DNA of 64,000 nucleotides from Polytrichum commune (taxonomy: Eukaryota > Streptophyta > Polytrichopsida > Polytrichales > Polytrichaceae), in NCBI GenBank assembly GCA_950295325.1, contig OX485808.1, forward strand, positions 30,526,527 through 30,590,526. Reading direction: 5' to 3'. The translations under genes were made by a program, and so were the position numbers. The notes under the pieces are model-generated. The model ran no database searches, was not told the DNA's origin, and was given only the letters and a program-made list of their open reading frames with translations. Below, one piece after another: positions 1 to 10,243 of this stretch; positions within the stretch are counted from its first letter, which is position 1; every line of letters begins with the position of its first letter.

Positions 1-1
1 A

Positions 2-199
2 CTCCACAAGGATATGAAGGAGTTAAAAGATGACATAGTAAGAGAAGCACACATCTATGCGGATGAAATAAACGATAAACTCAAAAAACAGATGATGGAC
101 ATCCAAAGCACCTTGACTTTGGCACTTACGGGAATGCAACAAATTACGGGTGTGGTTAAACCAAACCTTATGCTAAAGGACCAACCAAATGTGGATTGA
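2..199 (+). CDS. LINE-A ORF1 C-terminus (5' partial)
   Basis: The frame is open from base 2 and ends with TGA at 197-199. The readable tail is charged and heptad-like (start MKELKDDIVREAHIYADE), as expected of a coiled-coil that oligomerises a retrotransposon RNA-binding ORF1 protein. The related LINE-B has a similar charged helix at the end of its ORF1 (54,463-54,741), also followed by an A/C-rich spacer and then a 2A motif, which is why I assign this tail to ORF1. The RNA-binding part lies outside the window. No recognisable domain is present in this fragment itself. Confidence 0.5.
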   Translation, partial: LHKDMKELKDDIVREAHIYADEINDKLKKQMMDIQSTLTLALTGMQQITGVVKPNLMLKDQPNVD

Positions 200-789
200 C
201 CACAAACCGCCAAGAAATAAAAAAGTATTTATCACAATACTACCATATACATATATACATATATAGACATATACATGAAACATATACTGGAATAACTACA
301 AAATACCATAACAACAAAGAAGGTATTCCACAACACCCAAAAACCCACATGGAATACAAATACAAAATATGCCTCATATACCCGAATAAATACAATATAC
401 AACAAAAAACTACATACCCAATACTCAAACCAAAATACAATCCCCACATACAAAACAACAAACATAGAAAGTACTACCATTCAACGTACAATGGTCACAC
501 AAAGCATACCCTCAACTCAAAATACCTCCCACCTCATTCAAAAAACAATCTCCATACGAAATACGGTAAGTGCCCAAAATGCATACTCCATCCAACGAAC
601 GGATGTCATCTAAAACGCATATTTCATCCAAAACATAGTTCACACCCAAAACAAGCAACACATCCCAACTCAAAACCACACCTACAAAATAAACTTCACT
701 CTAAACACAACCCACATCTAAACCCCAAACCCTGTCCCCTCTCAAACCCTAACTCCTATTTCAATCACAAAAGACACCCAAAAAGCAAA

Positions 790-1021
790 ATGGCATCGGC
801 CTACCGGCCTTACCACAATCCTAATGGCCAACATCACTTCATAAATAATTGGAAACCTCACTCAATAACAATTCAAATACCAACAAACCATGCAAAATTA
901 CACTCCGTACCCAAACAACCAAAAAACATTATACCCACCCTACCCAATATCAAAAACCAAATAAGAAAAAACCAAAGATACTCAACTTATATAAATACTA
1001 CCTCATTACATCAAGTATATC
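790..1021 (+). repeat. LINE-A leader module 1
   Basis: First of four related modules. It opens with an ATG in a strong context (CAAAATGGCATCGGCC) and encodes MASAYRPYH, then a conserved NWKP box about 25 residues later. The KNIIPTL and tyrosine-rich positions also align with modules 2-4. Where module 4 continues into the 2A motif, this copy degenerates. Confidence 0.6.
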
Positions 1022-1130
1022 AAGTACGCATCAAAAACCTCGCACAATAACAACGTACATCCCTAAAGACAATAAATTACATCCTAAACATCATTCACAC
1101 CCAAAGTACAAACAATACTCAACAAACAAA

Positions 1131-1400
1131 ATGGCCTTGGCCTACCGGCCTCGCCATAAAACTAACCGCAAACTCCACCTCACTAATTGGAAACCTACCC
1201 CAATAACAAACCAAATATCTAAACACGATGCAAACGCATACCCCTTAACCAAACAACAAGAAAACATAATACCTGCCCTACATCACACCTCCTCTAAAAC
1301 TAACCGCGCACTCATTAAAATACCAAAAATCAAAACAACTAACCTACATAAATACTACCCCTCTACCTCAAGTACAACAAAAGTAAATCAAATATCTATA
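1131..1400 (+). repeat. LINE-A leader module 2
   Basis: Starts 341 bp after module 1 with CAAACAAAATGGCC and encodes MALAYRPRHKTNRK, then NWKPTPITNQ and KQQENIIPALHH. It is most similar to module 3. The segment matching the 2A peptide of module 4 is replaced by a Ser/Thr-rich stretch. Confidence 0.6.
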
Positions 1401-1513
1401 AACAAACCAAATTACACTAACCACTCACACAACAACAACCCAAAACATACTCTCCGAACAAAACACACCACACATCCAAACTATACTTCTCATCCAAAAC
1501 ACAAAATACAACG

Positions 1514-1518
1514 GCCTC
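1514..1518. repeat. Left target-site duplication of gypsy-A (GCCTC)
   Basis: GCCTC directly precedes the LTR start (TGTGAGGCC) and recurs directly after the right LTR at 11,760-11,764. Five base pairs is the usual duplication for Ty3/gypsy integration. Confidence 0.9.
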
Positions 1519-3034
1519 TGTGAGGCCAAACCCCCCACCCTTAAGCGTCCGTAGTCCGAGTAGTGGGTTTGGGCTCACATTCCTCCGCGGTATTGGATTT
1601 GGACTTGGATGAGTCCATAGTGCAAGGTTCACCCTTCAAGTGGTCTTGGATTTAACTAGCTCCTTCATAAACCCAGCTCCTTCATAAACCCAGCTTCTTA
1701 GCTTCTAACTAAACAAACCCAGCTCCTTCATAAACCCAGCTCCTTCATGAACCCAGCTCCTTAGCTTCTAACTAAACAAACCCAGCTCCTTCATAAACCC
1801 AGCTCCTTCATGAACCCACAACTTTGTAGTTGTAATCCCCAACTACCTCACTAATTATTCAAGCCCTTAACTAATCTTCCTACCTAATTTCCCTAATTCT
1901 ACTAACAACCCCTTTCTAATCACACAATTCTTCTCTAATCCTAAAATCCTAAAATCCTAGAGAGGAGAGGGGGAGAGAGAATTTCCTAACTTCACTAAGA
2001 CTAACTAATTCTCACAAGTATATTTTTGCACTCATCACAACATCAAGTGCTCAACTCTTAAACATGGAACTTGCAACCACGTGTATTCAAAACATGAACT
2101 TTAAGTACCACAAATTGGAATCATGAATTAACTTTAAAATCCTTCACGTCAACACTAATTCTACCAAGAGGTCAAACCCTCTTCAAGGCTAACAAGCCTT
2201 GGCTCTCAAACTAAAAACTAAGCACACACATGTGCTCCAATATGGCTTCCCACACCCACACTTATAACTCGTGGGGTGCCTTGGAGCACAAAGGAAAGAG
2301 AGGATGAGTGAGGGAAGAATGAGGGATTATATAGTAAGCTTGAGGGGGTGAGCACCCTCAAGGCTCACGATAAGCCCTTGAGATTTCCTCCTACTTAGTA
2401 GGCGCCAATCCTATCTTCTAAGTCTTCCTCCCTCAAATGATCAACAAGGATCCTAATTCGAACATTTAACTAGCCTTGGCTTTCTACCTACCACACTTTA
2501 CCAAACTTGGGATGCTTCAACCCAAACTTAGCCTCCTTCGCTTTCCGCCGCCATAACTTTCTCCCCTTACTTTCCCAAATCGTCGCTCACCACTTAATTC
2601 AAACCACGATGCTTAACTCGTGATTTGATTGGTGCTTTGAGAATTTGCTTATCCTCCACCTTGCATTCTTCCTTGGGCCTTCCCCATTAAGTGGCCATGA
2701 TGAGGTGGTCCACTTGTGCGCTCCATGTGATCCTCCATTCATCCCAATTCGAATGCACTTGCCTCTTGAGTCACTTTGGTTGTCTCCATCCATTTGTACT
2801 AGCCTACTCACTAACTACTCAATCCAAGTTCTCCTTACCTATCCTCATTCACTCAAATCCTTCCGAAGGTAAAAACACAATAACAACTCACATCCTAGCC
2901 TCTTACAACATGGTACTTCTAAGACTAACATTTCACTCTTTTTATATTTTTGTGAAGTAACATGCTACTTCAAAGTGCATCAACTAACGTTTCAAGGGTC
3001 TAAGACTAAATGTGGGCACCCTTTTGGGCTCACA
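1519..3034 (-). repeat. Gypsy-A left LTR (3' LTR of the element)
   Basis: 1,516-bp direct repeat of 10244-11759 with a constant offset of 8,725 bp. On the coding strand it begins TGTGAGCCC and ends GGCCTCACA. Because gag-pol is on the - strand, this is the 3' LTR. It holds a small internal minisatellite at about 1658-1817. Confidence 0.95.
1658..1817. repeat. Minisatellite inside the gypsy-A LTR
   Basis: Repeats of a unit of about 17 bp, CAGCTCCTTCATAAACC, are interspersed with CTTAGCTTCTAACTAAACAA. The same block sits in the other LTR at 10,383-10,542. Confidence 0.8.
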
Positions 3035-3095
3035 TAATTGGCGACCATCGGGGGATGAATCCAAACATCTCTTGCTCCAAGGGTAAGTTGCCTAG

Positions 3096-5318
3096 TCAAG
3101 CTCGGTACTCCTTACATCTACTTCCCGATGTACGGGTAGGAAAGAGCTCACCATTCAACGTTTCCAATTGAATTGAATTATTAGGAAAGACCTCATAGAC
3201 AAGGTAAGGTCCTAACCATACCGCATTGAATTTCGCCGGAAATTCAAGCTTTCGTGCGTCTTGAATCATGACCATCATTCCCGGTGTTAGGGCCCTTCTC
3301 TTATGTCGTTTGTCGAAAGTAATCTTTCTCCTTCTTTGGATTGCCTCAATATGTTGAGCCGCCATTCTCCTCCCTTCGTCAAGTGCTTCCAAATCGGTTA
3401 GTCGATTTCGTAAGGATTGACTTTCGGTAAGTCTCGTACTCACGGCCACCCTAAGTGACTCGACTTCATATTCGATTGGTAGTGTCGCTTCAAGACCATA
3501 GACTAAGGAAAATGGTGTAGCACGCGTAGTTACCTTATAGGTTGTACGGTATGCCCAAAGTGCCGCCGTTAGTTTCGTATCCCAATCCCGCTTCGAGTCT
3601 ATAACCGTCTTGCGTAGTATACTCACCAAAATTCCGTTAACCCTTTCCGTTTGTCCATTGGTTTGTGGGTGGTAGGGAGTAGTCTTCCGGTGATCAATTT
3701 TAAATTTCTCTGTCATCTCTCGAATCAAGTCATTCAAAAAGTGAGTACCCCTATCGCTTACTAGGATCTTCGGCACCCCGAACCGCGAAATTATGTTTTC
3801 GTACATAAATGTTGCCGCGTGTTCCGCCGTGTCGGTCTTCACCGCTTTGGCTTCCGCCCACTTGGTGAGGTACTCGGTTGCCAGCACAATATATTTCATT
3901 CCTTTTGAAGATTGGGGATGGACCTCACCCACATAGTCGATGCCCCATTTTTCGAAAGGAATTAAGGGTAATGATACATGTAAAGGCATCTCCATTCTAA
4001 GGTCGTCTCGGGCATACCGTTGGCAAGCGTCGCATTTCCTTACATAGTCATGGGCGTCCTTAAATAGTGTAGGCCAAAAGTAGCCCGCTCTAAGTATTTT
4101 TTGCCCGGTGAGTTGACCCGAGAAGTGACCGCCGCAAGCGCTATCGTGGCAAGCGATTAAAATCGCTTCAACCTCCGTTTTTGACACGCATCGTCGTAAA
4201 ATACCATCGGACCCCCTTCTAAACAACCTATGGCCCACTACAACAAATTGCCTACTATTTACCCTCACCTTCCTTCTCTCTTCTTTTGTCCACTCTTTGG
4301 GCAACTTGTGGGTTGTTAGAAATTCCACTATGCCCGCATACCACTCCGGTGTAGAAGTGACCACAAAGAGGCTATCATCTACTAACATATCATTTACCGG
4401 ATTTTTTCCTATCTCCTCCGACAACCTAGACAAGTGGTCCGCTTGTAAATGCATACGACCCGGTTTATATTCCACCGTGTAGTCGAATTCTTCTAATAAC
4501 AAAACCCACCTAGCTAACCTACCACTTAACTCCGCCTTGTTAATTAGATACTTGATAGCCATGTGGTCAACAAAAAATACAACCGGGTTGCACATGAGGT
4601 AATGCCTAAACTTTTTAACGGAAAACACCATGGCTAGGCACTCCCTCTCCGTTGTAGAGTAGTTTCTTTCGGCGGGGGTCAATTGCTTACTCGCATAAGC
4701 TATAGGTTGATCCTTCTCTTTTTCTCCCGTTGCTTGACAAAGCGCACTCCCTATTGCCACATTACTAGCATCACAATAGACGTGAAAAGGTTTACCCCAA
4801 TTGGGTGGTATCAACACCGGATAGGTGCTCAACCTATCCCGCAATTCCTCAAAGGCTTTTTGACAAGCATCCGTCCACTCGAATTTGACATCCTTTTTGA
4901 GCAAATGGGTAATGGGCACCGCTATCTTTGAAAAATTAGGAATAAGTTCCCGGTACCATCCCACATGTCCTAACAACTTAGAGATCCCCTTGGAATTGGT
5001 TGGAGTTGCCAAGTCGCTTATGGCCGCAATCTTATCCGGATCGGGTTCTCTACCTTTCTCACTAACAACATAACCCAACAACACTCCCTTATTCACTCCC
5101 AAAAATGTCTTATCCGGGTTCAATGCTAACCTCATCTTCCTACACCTAACCAATGCCTCCCTAACACAATGTAGGTGATCATCCACATTACTTTGTGTGC
5201 TAAAATCGTCCACAAAGACGGTCATGGATTTGAACAACAAGTCGGTGAAGATATGCATTACTAATCGTTGGAAAGTAGCCGGGGCATTACATAACCCAAA
5301 TGGCATCACTACCCACAC
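3096..5318 (-). CDS. pol: Gypsy-A pol, C-terminal part: RT core, RNase H, integrase
   Basis: A 740-residue frame. It opens in the RT core at MPFGLCNAPATFQ and carries the catalytic FVDD box (FVDDFSTQS). RNase H follows, with FHVYCDASNVAIGSALC and an ERNYSTTERECLA block. Integrase has an HHCC zinc-binding region (CHDSACGGH...KCDACQ) and a D-D-E core: GIDYVGE, LVSDRGTHF and NGQTERVNGIL. The tail runs to NSIQLETLNGELFPT with no chromodomain, ending about 60 bp from the 3' LTR. The first ATG is internal to RT; the natural product is a Gag-Pol polyprotein fused to the upstream frame, from which a -1 shift separates it. Confidence 0.93.
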   Translation of the reverse strand: MWVVMPFGLCNAPATFQRLVMHIFTDLLFKSMTVFVDDFSTQSNVDDHLHCVREALVRCRKMRLALNPDKTFLGVNKGVLLGYVVSEKGREPDPDKIAAISDLATPTNSKGISKLLGHVGWYRELIPNFSKIAVPITHLLKKDVKFEWTDACQKAFEELRDRLSTYPVLIPPNWGKPFHVYCDASNVAIGSALCQATGEKEKDQPIAYASKQLTPAERNYSTTERECLAMVFSVKKFRHYLMCNPVVFFVDHMAIKYLINKAELSGRLARWVLLLEEFDYTVEYKPGRMHLQADHLSRLSEEIGKNPVNDMLVDDSLFVVTSTPEWYAGIVEFLTTHKLPKEWTKEERRKVRVNSRQFVVVGHRLFRRGSDGILRRCVSKTEVEAILIACHDSACGGHFSGQLTGQKILRAGYFWPTLFKDAHDYVRKCDACQRYARDDLRMEMPLHVSLPLIPFEKWGIDYVGEVHPQSSKGMKYIVLATEYLTKWAEAKAVKTDTAEHAATFMYENIISRFGVPKILVSDRGTHFLNDLIREMTEKFKIDHRKTTPYHPQTNGQTERVNGILVSILRKTVIDSKRDWDTKLTAALWAYRTTYKVTTRATPFSLVYGLEATLPIEYEVESLRVAVSTRLTESQSLRNRLTDLEALDEGRRMAAQHIEAIQRRRKITFDKRHKRRALTPGMMVMIQDARKLEFPAKFNAVWLGPYLVYEVFPNNSIQLETLNGELFPTRTSGSRCKEYRA

Positions 5319-5368
5319 AAAAGTACCCCAAGGTGTAGTAAAAGCCGTTTTATGGATATCTTGGAGGG

Positions 5369-8300
5369 CTATGAAATTTGATTATAACCCGCATACCCAT
5401 CCATAAAGGTATATCGCGAATGACCTCCAACCTCCTCAAGCAACAAGGTGATAAAAGGTAAGGGGAAGTGATCCTTTTGTGTGCACGAATTCAATTTCCT
5501 ATAGTCGACACAAACCCTTAATTTCCCATTTTTTTTCTTTACTAAGACCATAGGAGAAACCCAATCCGTGATTTCCACCGGCTTGATAAACCCGGCCTTC
5601 AATAACCTTTCCAATTCCGCTTTCACCAACAATTGCAATTGAGGATTCATCCTCCTCTCCTTTTGTCTAATTGGCCTCGCCCCCGGAATTAAAGGAATCC
5701 GGTGCTCTACCATTTCCCTAGGAATTCCCTTAAGCTCATCGTAGGACCATGCAAAAGTATCACTAAACTCATCCACCAAATTGCTATACTCCCTAACCTC
5801 TTTCTCCCCCAATTTGGAGCCCATCTTCATTTGTCGGGTTTTTCCATTCTTTAATTTCACATCCACGTACCGCCAATCCGCTTCCGACACATGTGCTTGT
5901 TCCTCTTTGTTCCGATACCAATCGGAAGGCACATTGGGGTAATCTTTCACATCTTGACCTACAACTATCCCCGTAGACGTGGTCTTGAAATGTAAAGGCT
6001 CCTCCAATTTCGATGACTCAATAATCACATCCTCCTCTTGAGTCCCATCTACATGAATTAAACTAACCTCACCCTCTTCCACGTCATCTACCCAAGGTGT
6101 TAACCCACCGCTAACCCACTCTTCCTCGGTGAGCACCTCACATGGCTCCAACAATGAGCCCTCTCCTAAACTAACACTAGGAAATTCACTCCCTAAGCCT
6201 ACTTGGTGAAATGTAACCATTACATCAACCTCGGACTCGGGGTACTCCCTTAGCCATTGGGCATAATCCCCATTATCCCCATAATTGTAAAAATTAGGAC
6301 CTAGACTTCCCGAGCCCGAATCTATAACAACCCTTTGACCTTCGGGATGGACGACTCCCACCAATGCCTTGCCAATCTCATTCTCGTTTAAGTCATCAAT
6401 TTCCTTCTCCAATGGCAAATACATCTCCTTCTTCATCCATCCTTCTAATGAACCAATGGACACTATGACCCTATTACCCTCCGGACCATAAGTGATGGAT
6501 GGTTTAGGTCCACCCCAATTGACCATAGCATTCGCCATCCGCAACCAAGGCCTACCTAGCAAAATGGGGAAGGTGTCCTTGTTGGAGTGCATTCTAATGA
6601 CATGGAAGGTGACCAAGTACTCCTCACCTCCCGTAGTCATTCTACAATCCTTGATCATCCCCAAAGGCGTAGTCGAACTTTGATTTGCCATATTTATGAC
6701 CAAAGGTGAAGGCCCCGTGAGTCCAAGTCCCAATTTTTTCATAGTATCCTCCGGTAGTATATTTAGACTACTCCCTCCGTCGACTAGCACATTAGGAACC
6801 ACCTTATCTACTATAACAACTTCTATTTCTATAGCTTTCACGTCTCTTCCACCTTGTGATTGGATCCTAGCGGCTATTTTAGCTTTCACCTTCCTCATCC
6901 TCTTGTGTACCGGCATTCCCTCCTTTAATGTTTTCCTTGCCGTGGGTGAAATTTCCAATAGTTGGCCGAAAGTAATATCCGCCTTGAGTGTACTAAGGTC
7001 CGCCCACAAGTCGTACCCGGTAGATCTTTCCACCTTAGAATTACCCACTACGTCGAATTCGTCTACGGGAACCCCCGGTCCTTCCCATTCACCCACATCG
7101 CTATTATCCAAGTCATGTACCGCATTAGTCCTCTCCCTATCTTGTAAAATTATATTTTCCCTCTCCACATCCTTAGTAGCTCTTCTAGCTACCCTATCCA
7201 ACTCGGAGAGATTAATCTCTTCATCCGAAGAGTAATTTCCTTGCTCTCCTATTCCTACCTCCAACGGGGCATCCCCTCTCCTAGCCCTAGTAGTTACCGC
7301 TAGTGCAGGTGCTTCTTCAACCACACCCTTACCCTTCACTAACTCATATGTAATAGCATTGGTGTGAGGAGGCCATTGACTTTGCTCCTCTCCAATTCTC
7401 GTTGGGAGAGGAAGCATGTCCTCACATGTGGCCTCCAACACTCCATCCATGAACCTAACATCTTGGGAGTTAGATGGTCCCGGATCCGTTGGAGGCGCTT
7501 GTCTCCCGTTACTACCATTAGGTGGAACTCCTTGTCTATTTTGTATTGGAATGTAACCGGTTGTAGTTTGCAAGCCCGCCGGTGGATGAAAAGTTTGCCT
7601 AGGATTACTATGGTCATAGTATAAGTTAGGTGGCCTAAGTTCATTGGCCGGTACTCCTTGTGGCCTAGCACCTCGCATATTATCCCTTGCTTGTTGTTGC
7701 GGATTAGCCACCGGGTAAGGGACATTAATTATTTTGTCCGGTTGGCGACACGTATCCGAGGGATGACTTCCTCCACAATTGCTACAATTAAACTCTTGAC
7801 CTTCGGACCAACATTGTCCTTGAGCGTGCCACCTTCCACAAAAGGGATGAAATTCCTTCTTCTCTAAATTTTGGCCACCTTGCCCTCTAGGTTGTGGTCC
7901 TCTATTGCTTCCATTTCCATAGTGAGGTGGCGCTTGACCTCGTTGATTTTGTTGAGGTGGGTTACCGTTTCCTCTTTGGTCACGGTTTTGTCCACTTCTA
8001 CAAAATTGACGCGTGTGGCCCGGTTGGCCACATTGGACACACCATAATCCGGAAGAATGCCTACCCGACTCAACCGGGGGTGGAGGCCCCGGTTGTTGAC
8101 TCCGGATCATTAATGACATTTGATCCGTGAGGCTTTGCATTTGTTTTATCATAGCCTCTTGGAATCCTAGTTGGCTAGCACCTAGTCTTCTCTCAACCTC
8201 CTCCAAGTGTGGATCCGTTCTAGGGGCCGGTAGTGCCAAAAGAGGTGCCGGTTCCCTAACCGCTAAAGGTCGGGGACCGGTGTCCACAATGGCATATGGA

Positions 8301-9334
8301 ATTTGGTTCTCATACTTAGCGGGTTCTACCGCTACCACCCTAGGGCGTATGGGGATGAATTGTGGGATCAATTCATCCTCCCTTCTCCATAGCCTTTCGT
8401 GATCTTTATCCAAGTTTTCAATATCTCTAGCCGCACGCTTGGCATCCGCCAAGGTCAAGGGATTCCTTTCTAGAACACCCCTAATAGTTCCGGACTTAAA
8501 AAACCCTTGAATGAAAAATTGCTTTAGCGTGTCGTCGTTGAGCATGGTACCCACAAATCTAGTGCACACTAAATCAAACCTCCTAATGTAAGCCGAAATT
8601 TCTTCCTCCCTTCCTTGCTTCAATGACGACAATGCCCTTAATGCGGTACTTTGACCCACTTCCGGCCTAAATTCGTTAAGAAACTCCCTTTGTAATTGTT
8701 CCCATCCCCTAAAATGTCCCTCGGCATGATCCCGATACCATTCATAGGCTTCCCCCTCTAGAGTGGTAGGAAACCACACTAACCAATAACCCGGGTCGGT
8801 TATGAGGAAGCTAGCCAACCGTTCGATATACCGTTCCATGTGCCGAGAGGGGTCCTCATCCTTGGTCCCATAAAATTTAGGGAGATGAGATGGCATATCC
8901 ATCGCCGCTAAATTTTGTGGAACCACAATTGGTAGGCCTCTTGGCCTAACCAATGGGTCTATTGGAGGTATAGGAGGTATGGGCGGAATTGGGGGTATGG
9001 GTGGTGGATCCATCCCCCGTTCCTCGGCCATGGTGACCGGTGAACTATTCAACAATCCCCTATCAACTTCTACCGGGAATTCTTCTCTAAGTGTGTAATT
9101 TTCCGAAGAAGTTTCACCACTCAATTTGGAGGGAGTGATCTCCTCTTCAAGTTGAGCTCCAAGTTCTAAGGTGTCTAGAATTGACCTAGTCCTAGGTTCG
9201 ACGTTCAAACAACTCTCTATTCTAACATTATCTTGTTCTAATTTATCACTGATTTTAGAGGACCGCCTCTTTCGAGTAGATTTCTCTAGTCCTACTATCA
9301 AACTTGGTTTTTGTGAGCGAGTCCTACCTTGCAT
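5369..9334 (-). CDS. gag-pol: Gypsy-A gag-protease and N-terminal RT
   Basis: A 1,321-residue frame. The N-terminus is charged with a Pro-Ile repeat (around residues 110-125). A capsid-type retrotransposon gag domain follows at roughly 140-330, including FYGTKDEDPSRHMERYI. Two Cys/His knuckles follow: CVQCGQPGHTRQFC and the less regular CSNCGGSHPSDTC. The aspartic protease centre is VLVDGGSSLNILP. RT begins with KAGFIKPVEITDWVSPM, continues with LRVCVDYRKLN, and stops just after GYAGYNQIS. Gag and Pol share one frame, as in many plant gypsy elements. The stop falls within RT and is caused by a 1-bp shift, so this copy cannot make a full polyprotein by itself. Confidence 0.93.
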   Translation of the reverse strand: MQGRTRSQKPSLIVGLEKSTRKRRSSKISDKLEQDNVRIESCLNVEPRTRSILDTLELGAQLEEEITPSKLSGETSSENYTLREEFPVEVDRGLLNSSPVTMAEERGMDPPPIPPIPPIPPIPPIDPLVRPRGLPIVVPQNLAAMDMPSHLPKFYGTKDEDPSRHMERYIERLASFLITDPGYWLVWFPTTLEGEAYEWYRDHAEGHFRGWEQLQREFLNEFRPEVGQSTALRALSSLKQGREEEISAYIRRFDLVCTRFVGTMLNDDTLKQFFIQGFFKSGTIRGVLERNPLTLADAKRAARDIENLDKDHERLWRREDELIPQFIPIRPRVVAVEPAKYENQIPYAIVDTGPRPLAVREPAPLLALPAPRTDPHLEEVERRLGASQLGFQEAMIKQMQSLTDQMSLMIRSQQPGPPPPVESGRHSSGLWCVQCGQPGHTRQFCRSGQNRDQRGNGNPPQQNQRGQAPPHYGNGSNRGPQPRGQGGQNLEKKEFHPFCGRWHAQGQCWSEGQEFNCSNCGGSHPSDTCRQPDKIINVPYPVANPQQQARDNMRGARPQGVPANELRPPNLYYDHSNPRQTFHPPAGLQTTTGYIPIQNRQGVPPNGSNGRQAPPTDPGPSNSQDVRFMDGVLEATCEDMLPLPTRIGEEQSQWPPHTNAITYELVKGKGVVEEAPALAVTTRARRGDAPLEVGIGEQGNYSSDEEINLSELDRVARRATKDVERENIILQDRERTNAVHDLDNSDVGEWEGPGVPVDEFDVVGNSKVERSTGYDLWADLSTLKADITFGQLLEISPTARKTLKEGMPVHKRMRKVKAKIAARIQSQGGRDVKAIEIEVVIVDKVVPNVLVDGGSSLNILPEDTMKKLGLGLTGPSPLVINMANQSSTTPLGMIKDCRMTTGGEEYLVTFHVIRMHSNKDTFPILLGRPWLRMANAMVNWGGPKPSITYGPEGNRVIVSIGSLEGWMKKEMYLPLEKEIDDLNENEIGKALVGVVHPEGQRVVIDSGSGSLGPNFYNYGDNGDYAQWLREYPESEVDVMVTFHQVGLGSEFPSVSLGEGSLLEPCEVLTEEEWVSGGLTPWVDDVEEGEVSLIHVDGTQEEDVIIESSKLEEPLHFKTTSTGIVVGQDVKDYPNVPSDWYRNKEEQAHVSEADWRYVDVKLKNGKTRQMKMGSKLGEKEVREYSNLVDEFSDTFAWSYDELKGIPREMVEHRIPLIPGARPIRQKERRMNPQLQLLVKAELERLLKAGFIKPVEITDWVSPMVLVKKKNGKLRVCVDYRKLNSCTQKDHFPLPFITLLLEEVGGHSRYTFMDGYAGYNQIS

Positions 9335-10221
9335 TCCATAAGAATCGATCGACCCTCACTTGACCACACATAATCCTAGCAATTCCCCTCTTAATATTTT
9401 CACTTGTCTTGGTGTGGTTATAATTTTTTTAGGAGGTGAGGAAAAGAACCTGCAAGCCCACTTAGGTGAAAGAATCCCAATAGGGGATAGGCATGTTCAT
9501 GTTAATTTTTTGGTTAAGTCGGAGCATCACCTCCGCACCTTCCCGCAAATTAACACTCACCACAATACCGATTGTGAGGGGGTGACCTTCCGAGTAGATT
9601 ATGTTAAAAGTCGAGGCTTCACCCTTCAACTTCTCACACCATCCACAATTCGGGAATTACCCTCTACAACGGATAACAACAATCACGAGTACAAAAAGCA
9701 TTCCTTAATTAGTTAATGAGTTCACTTTGAAGAAATAAACATACCTTGAGCAATCGCATCCCCCTGTGAGTTAGCACTCCCCTCAATCGTGACTCAATGT
9801 AACAACACCATAAACTTTGTGAAATATTAATTTAATCTAGAGCATGAAATGACAACTCCCAAAACTTTGAGACTCACCCCGAGGTGAGTGTCAAAGTTCA
9901 ATGTCCTAAGGTGAATTTACCCTCTAATGTTTTAATGAGCTACTCGGTTATAGGTTCCTTTTAAGTTCTTAGCAAATCCCCAAAAAGGTTGAGGACGTAC
10001 CTTCGCCGCGCTCCTTCCTCAAAATTGAATTTGCGTAATTGACAATGCAATTCATTCCAAGGAATAGTTGAAATACAATGAATTCAAATGTAACCCAAAG
10101 AGAGAATACTTACCGAGTTTCGGGTGCTCCTTCCCTTCTCTCAAGTTTGTGTCTCCAATTTTTCCTAGTTGCCTCCAAGTCTCCTAGTCGCCTCCAAGTC
10201 TTGTAACTACATTCCGCTTCG
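9335..10221 (-). other. Gypsy-A 5' untranslated leader
   Basis: The stretch of about 890 bp between the primer binding site and the gag start has no convincing reading frame on the element's strand. I treat it as the leader expected to hold packaging signals. Confidence 0.6.
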
Positions 10222-10239
10222 CTCCCGGCGGACGCACCA
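10222..10239 (-). promoter_or_regulatory. Gypsy-A primer binding site
   Basis: Four bases inside the 5' LTR the - strand reads TGGTGCGTCCGCCGGGAG. It starts with TGG, complementary to a tRNA 3' CCA, and its complement looks like a tRNA acceptor end. I cannot name the isoacceptor. Its position agrees with the - strand orientation of gag-pol. Confidence 0.65.
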
Positions 10240-10243
10240 ATTA

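Larger units (their letters stand above)
200..1518 (+). other. LINE-A A/C-rich leader, left part (possible His-Pro-Lys-rich ORFs)
   Basis: The stretch between the ORF1 stop and the gypsy insertion is extremely poor in G. Frames at 196-1050 and 849-1523 stay open and encode degenerate runs built on His-Pro-Lys. Few stop codons are expected in such biased DNA, so openness alone is weak evidence of coding. Two leader modules lie here, starting at 790 and 1,131. Removing the gypsy element joins the 849 frame without a break to the frame ending at 12,951, so the insertion interrupted a reading frame of roughly 620 codons. Function is unknown: it could be translated, or be a long untranslated leader. 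Confidence 0.5.

Noticed and set aside
2599-2960. Short frames of 70-89 codons in both gypsy-A LTRs
   Set aside because: They are repeated only because the LTRs are identical; no domain and a non-coding context.
5310-5375. Programmed -1 frameshift in gypsy-A
   Set aside because: The break is inside conserved RT, not at a gag/pol border, and no in-phase slippery heptamer fits; a 1-bp deletion is simpler.
3096-9334. Plus-strand frames opposite gypsy-A gag-pol (e.g. 179 residues at 6,696)
   Set aside because: Antisense shadows of a well-supported coding region.
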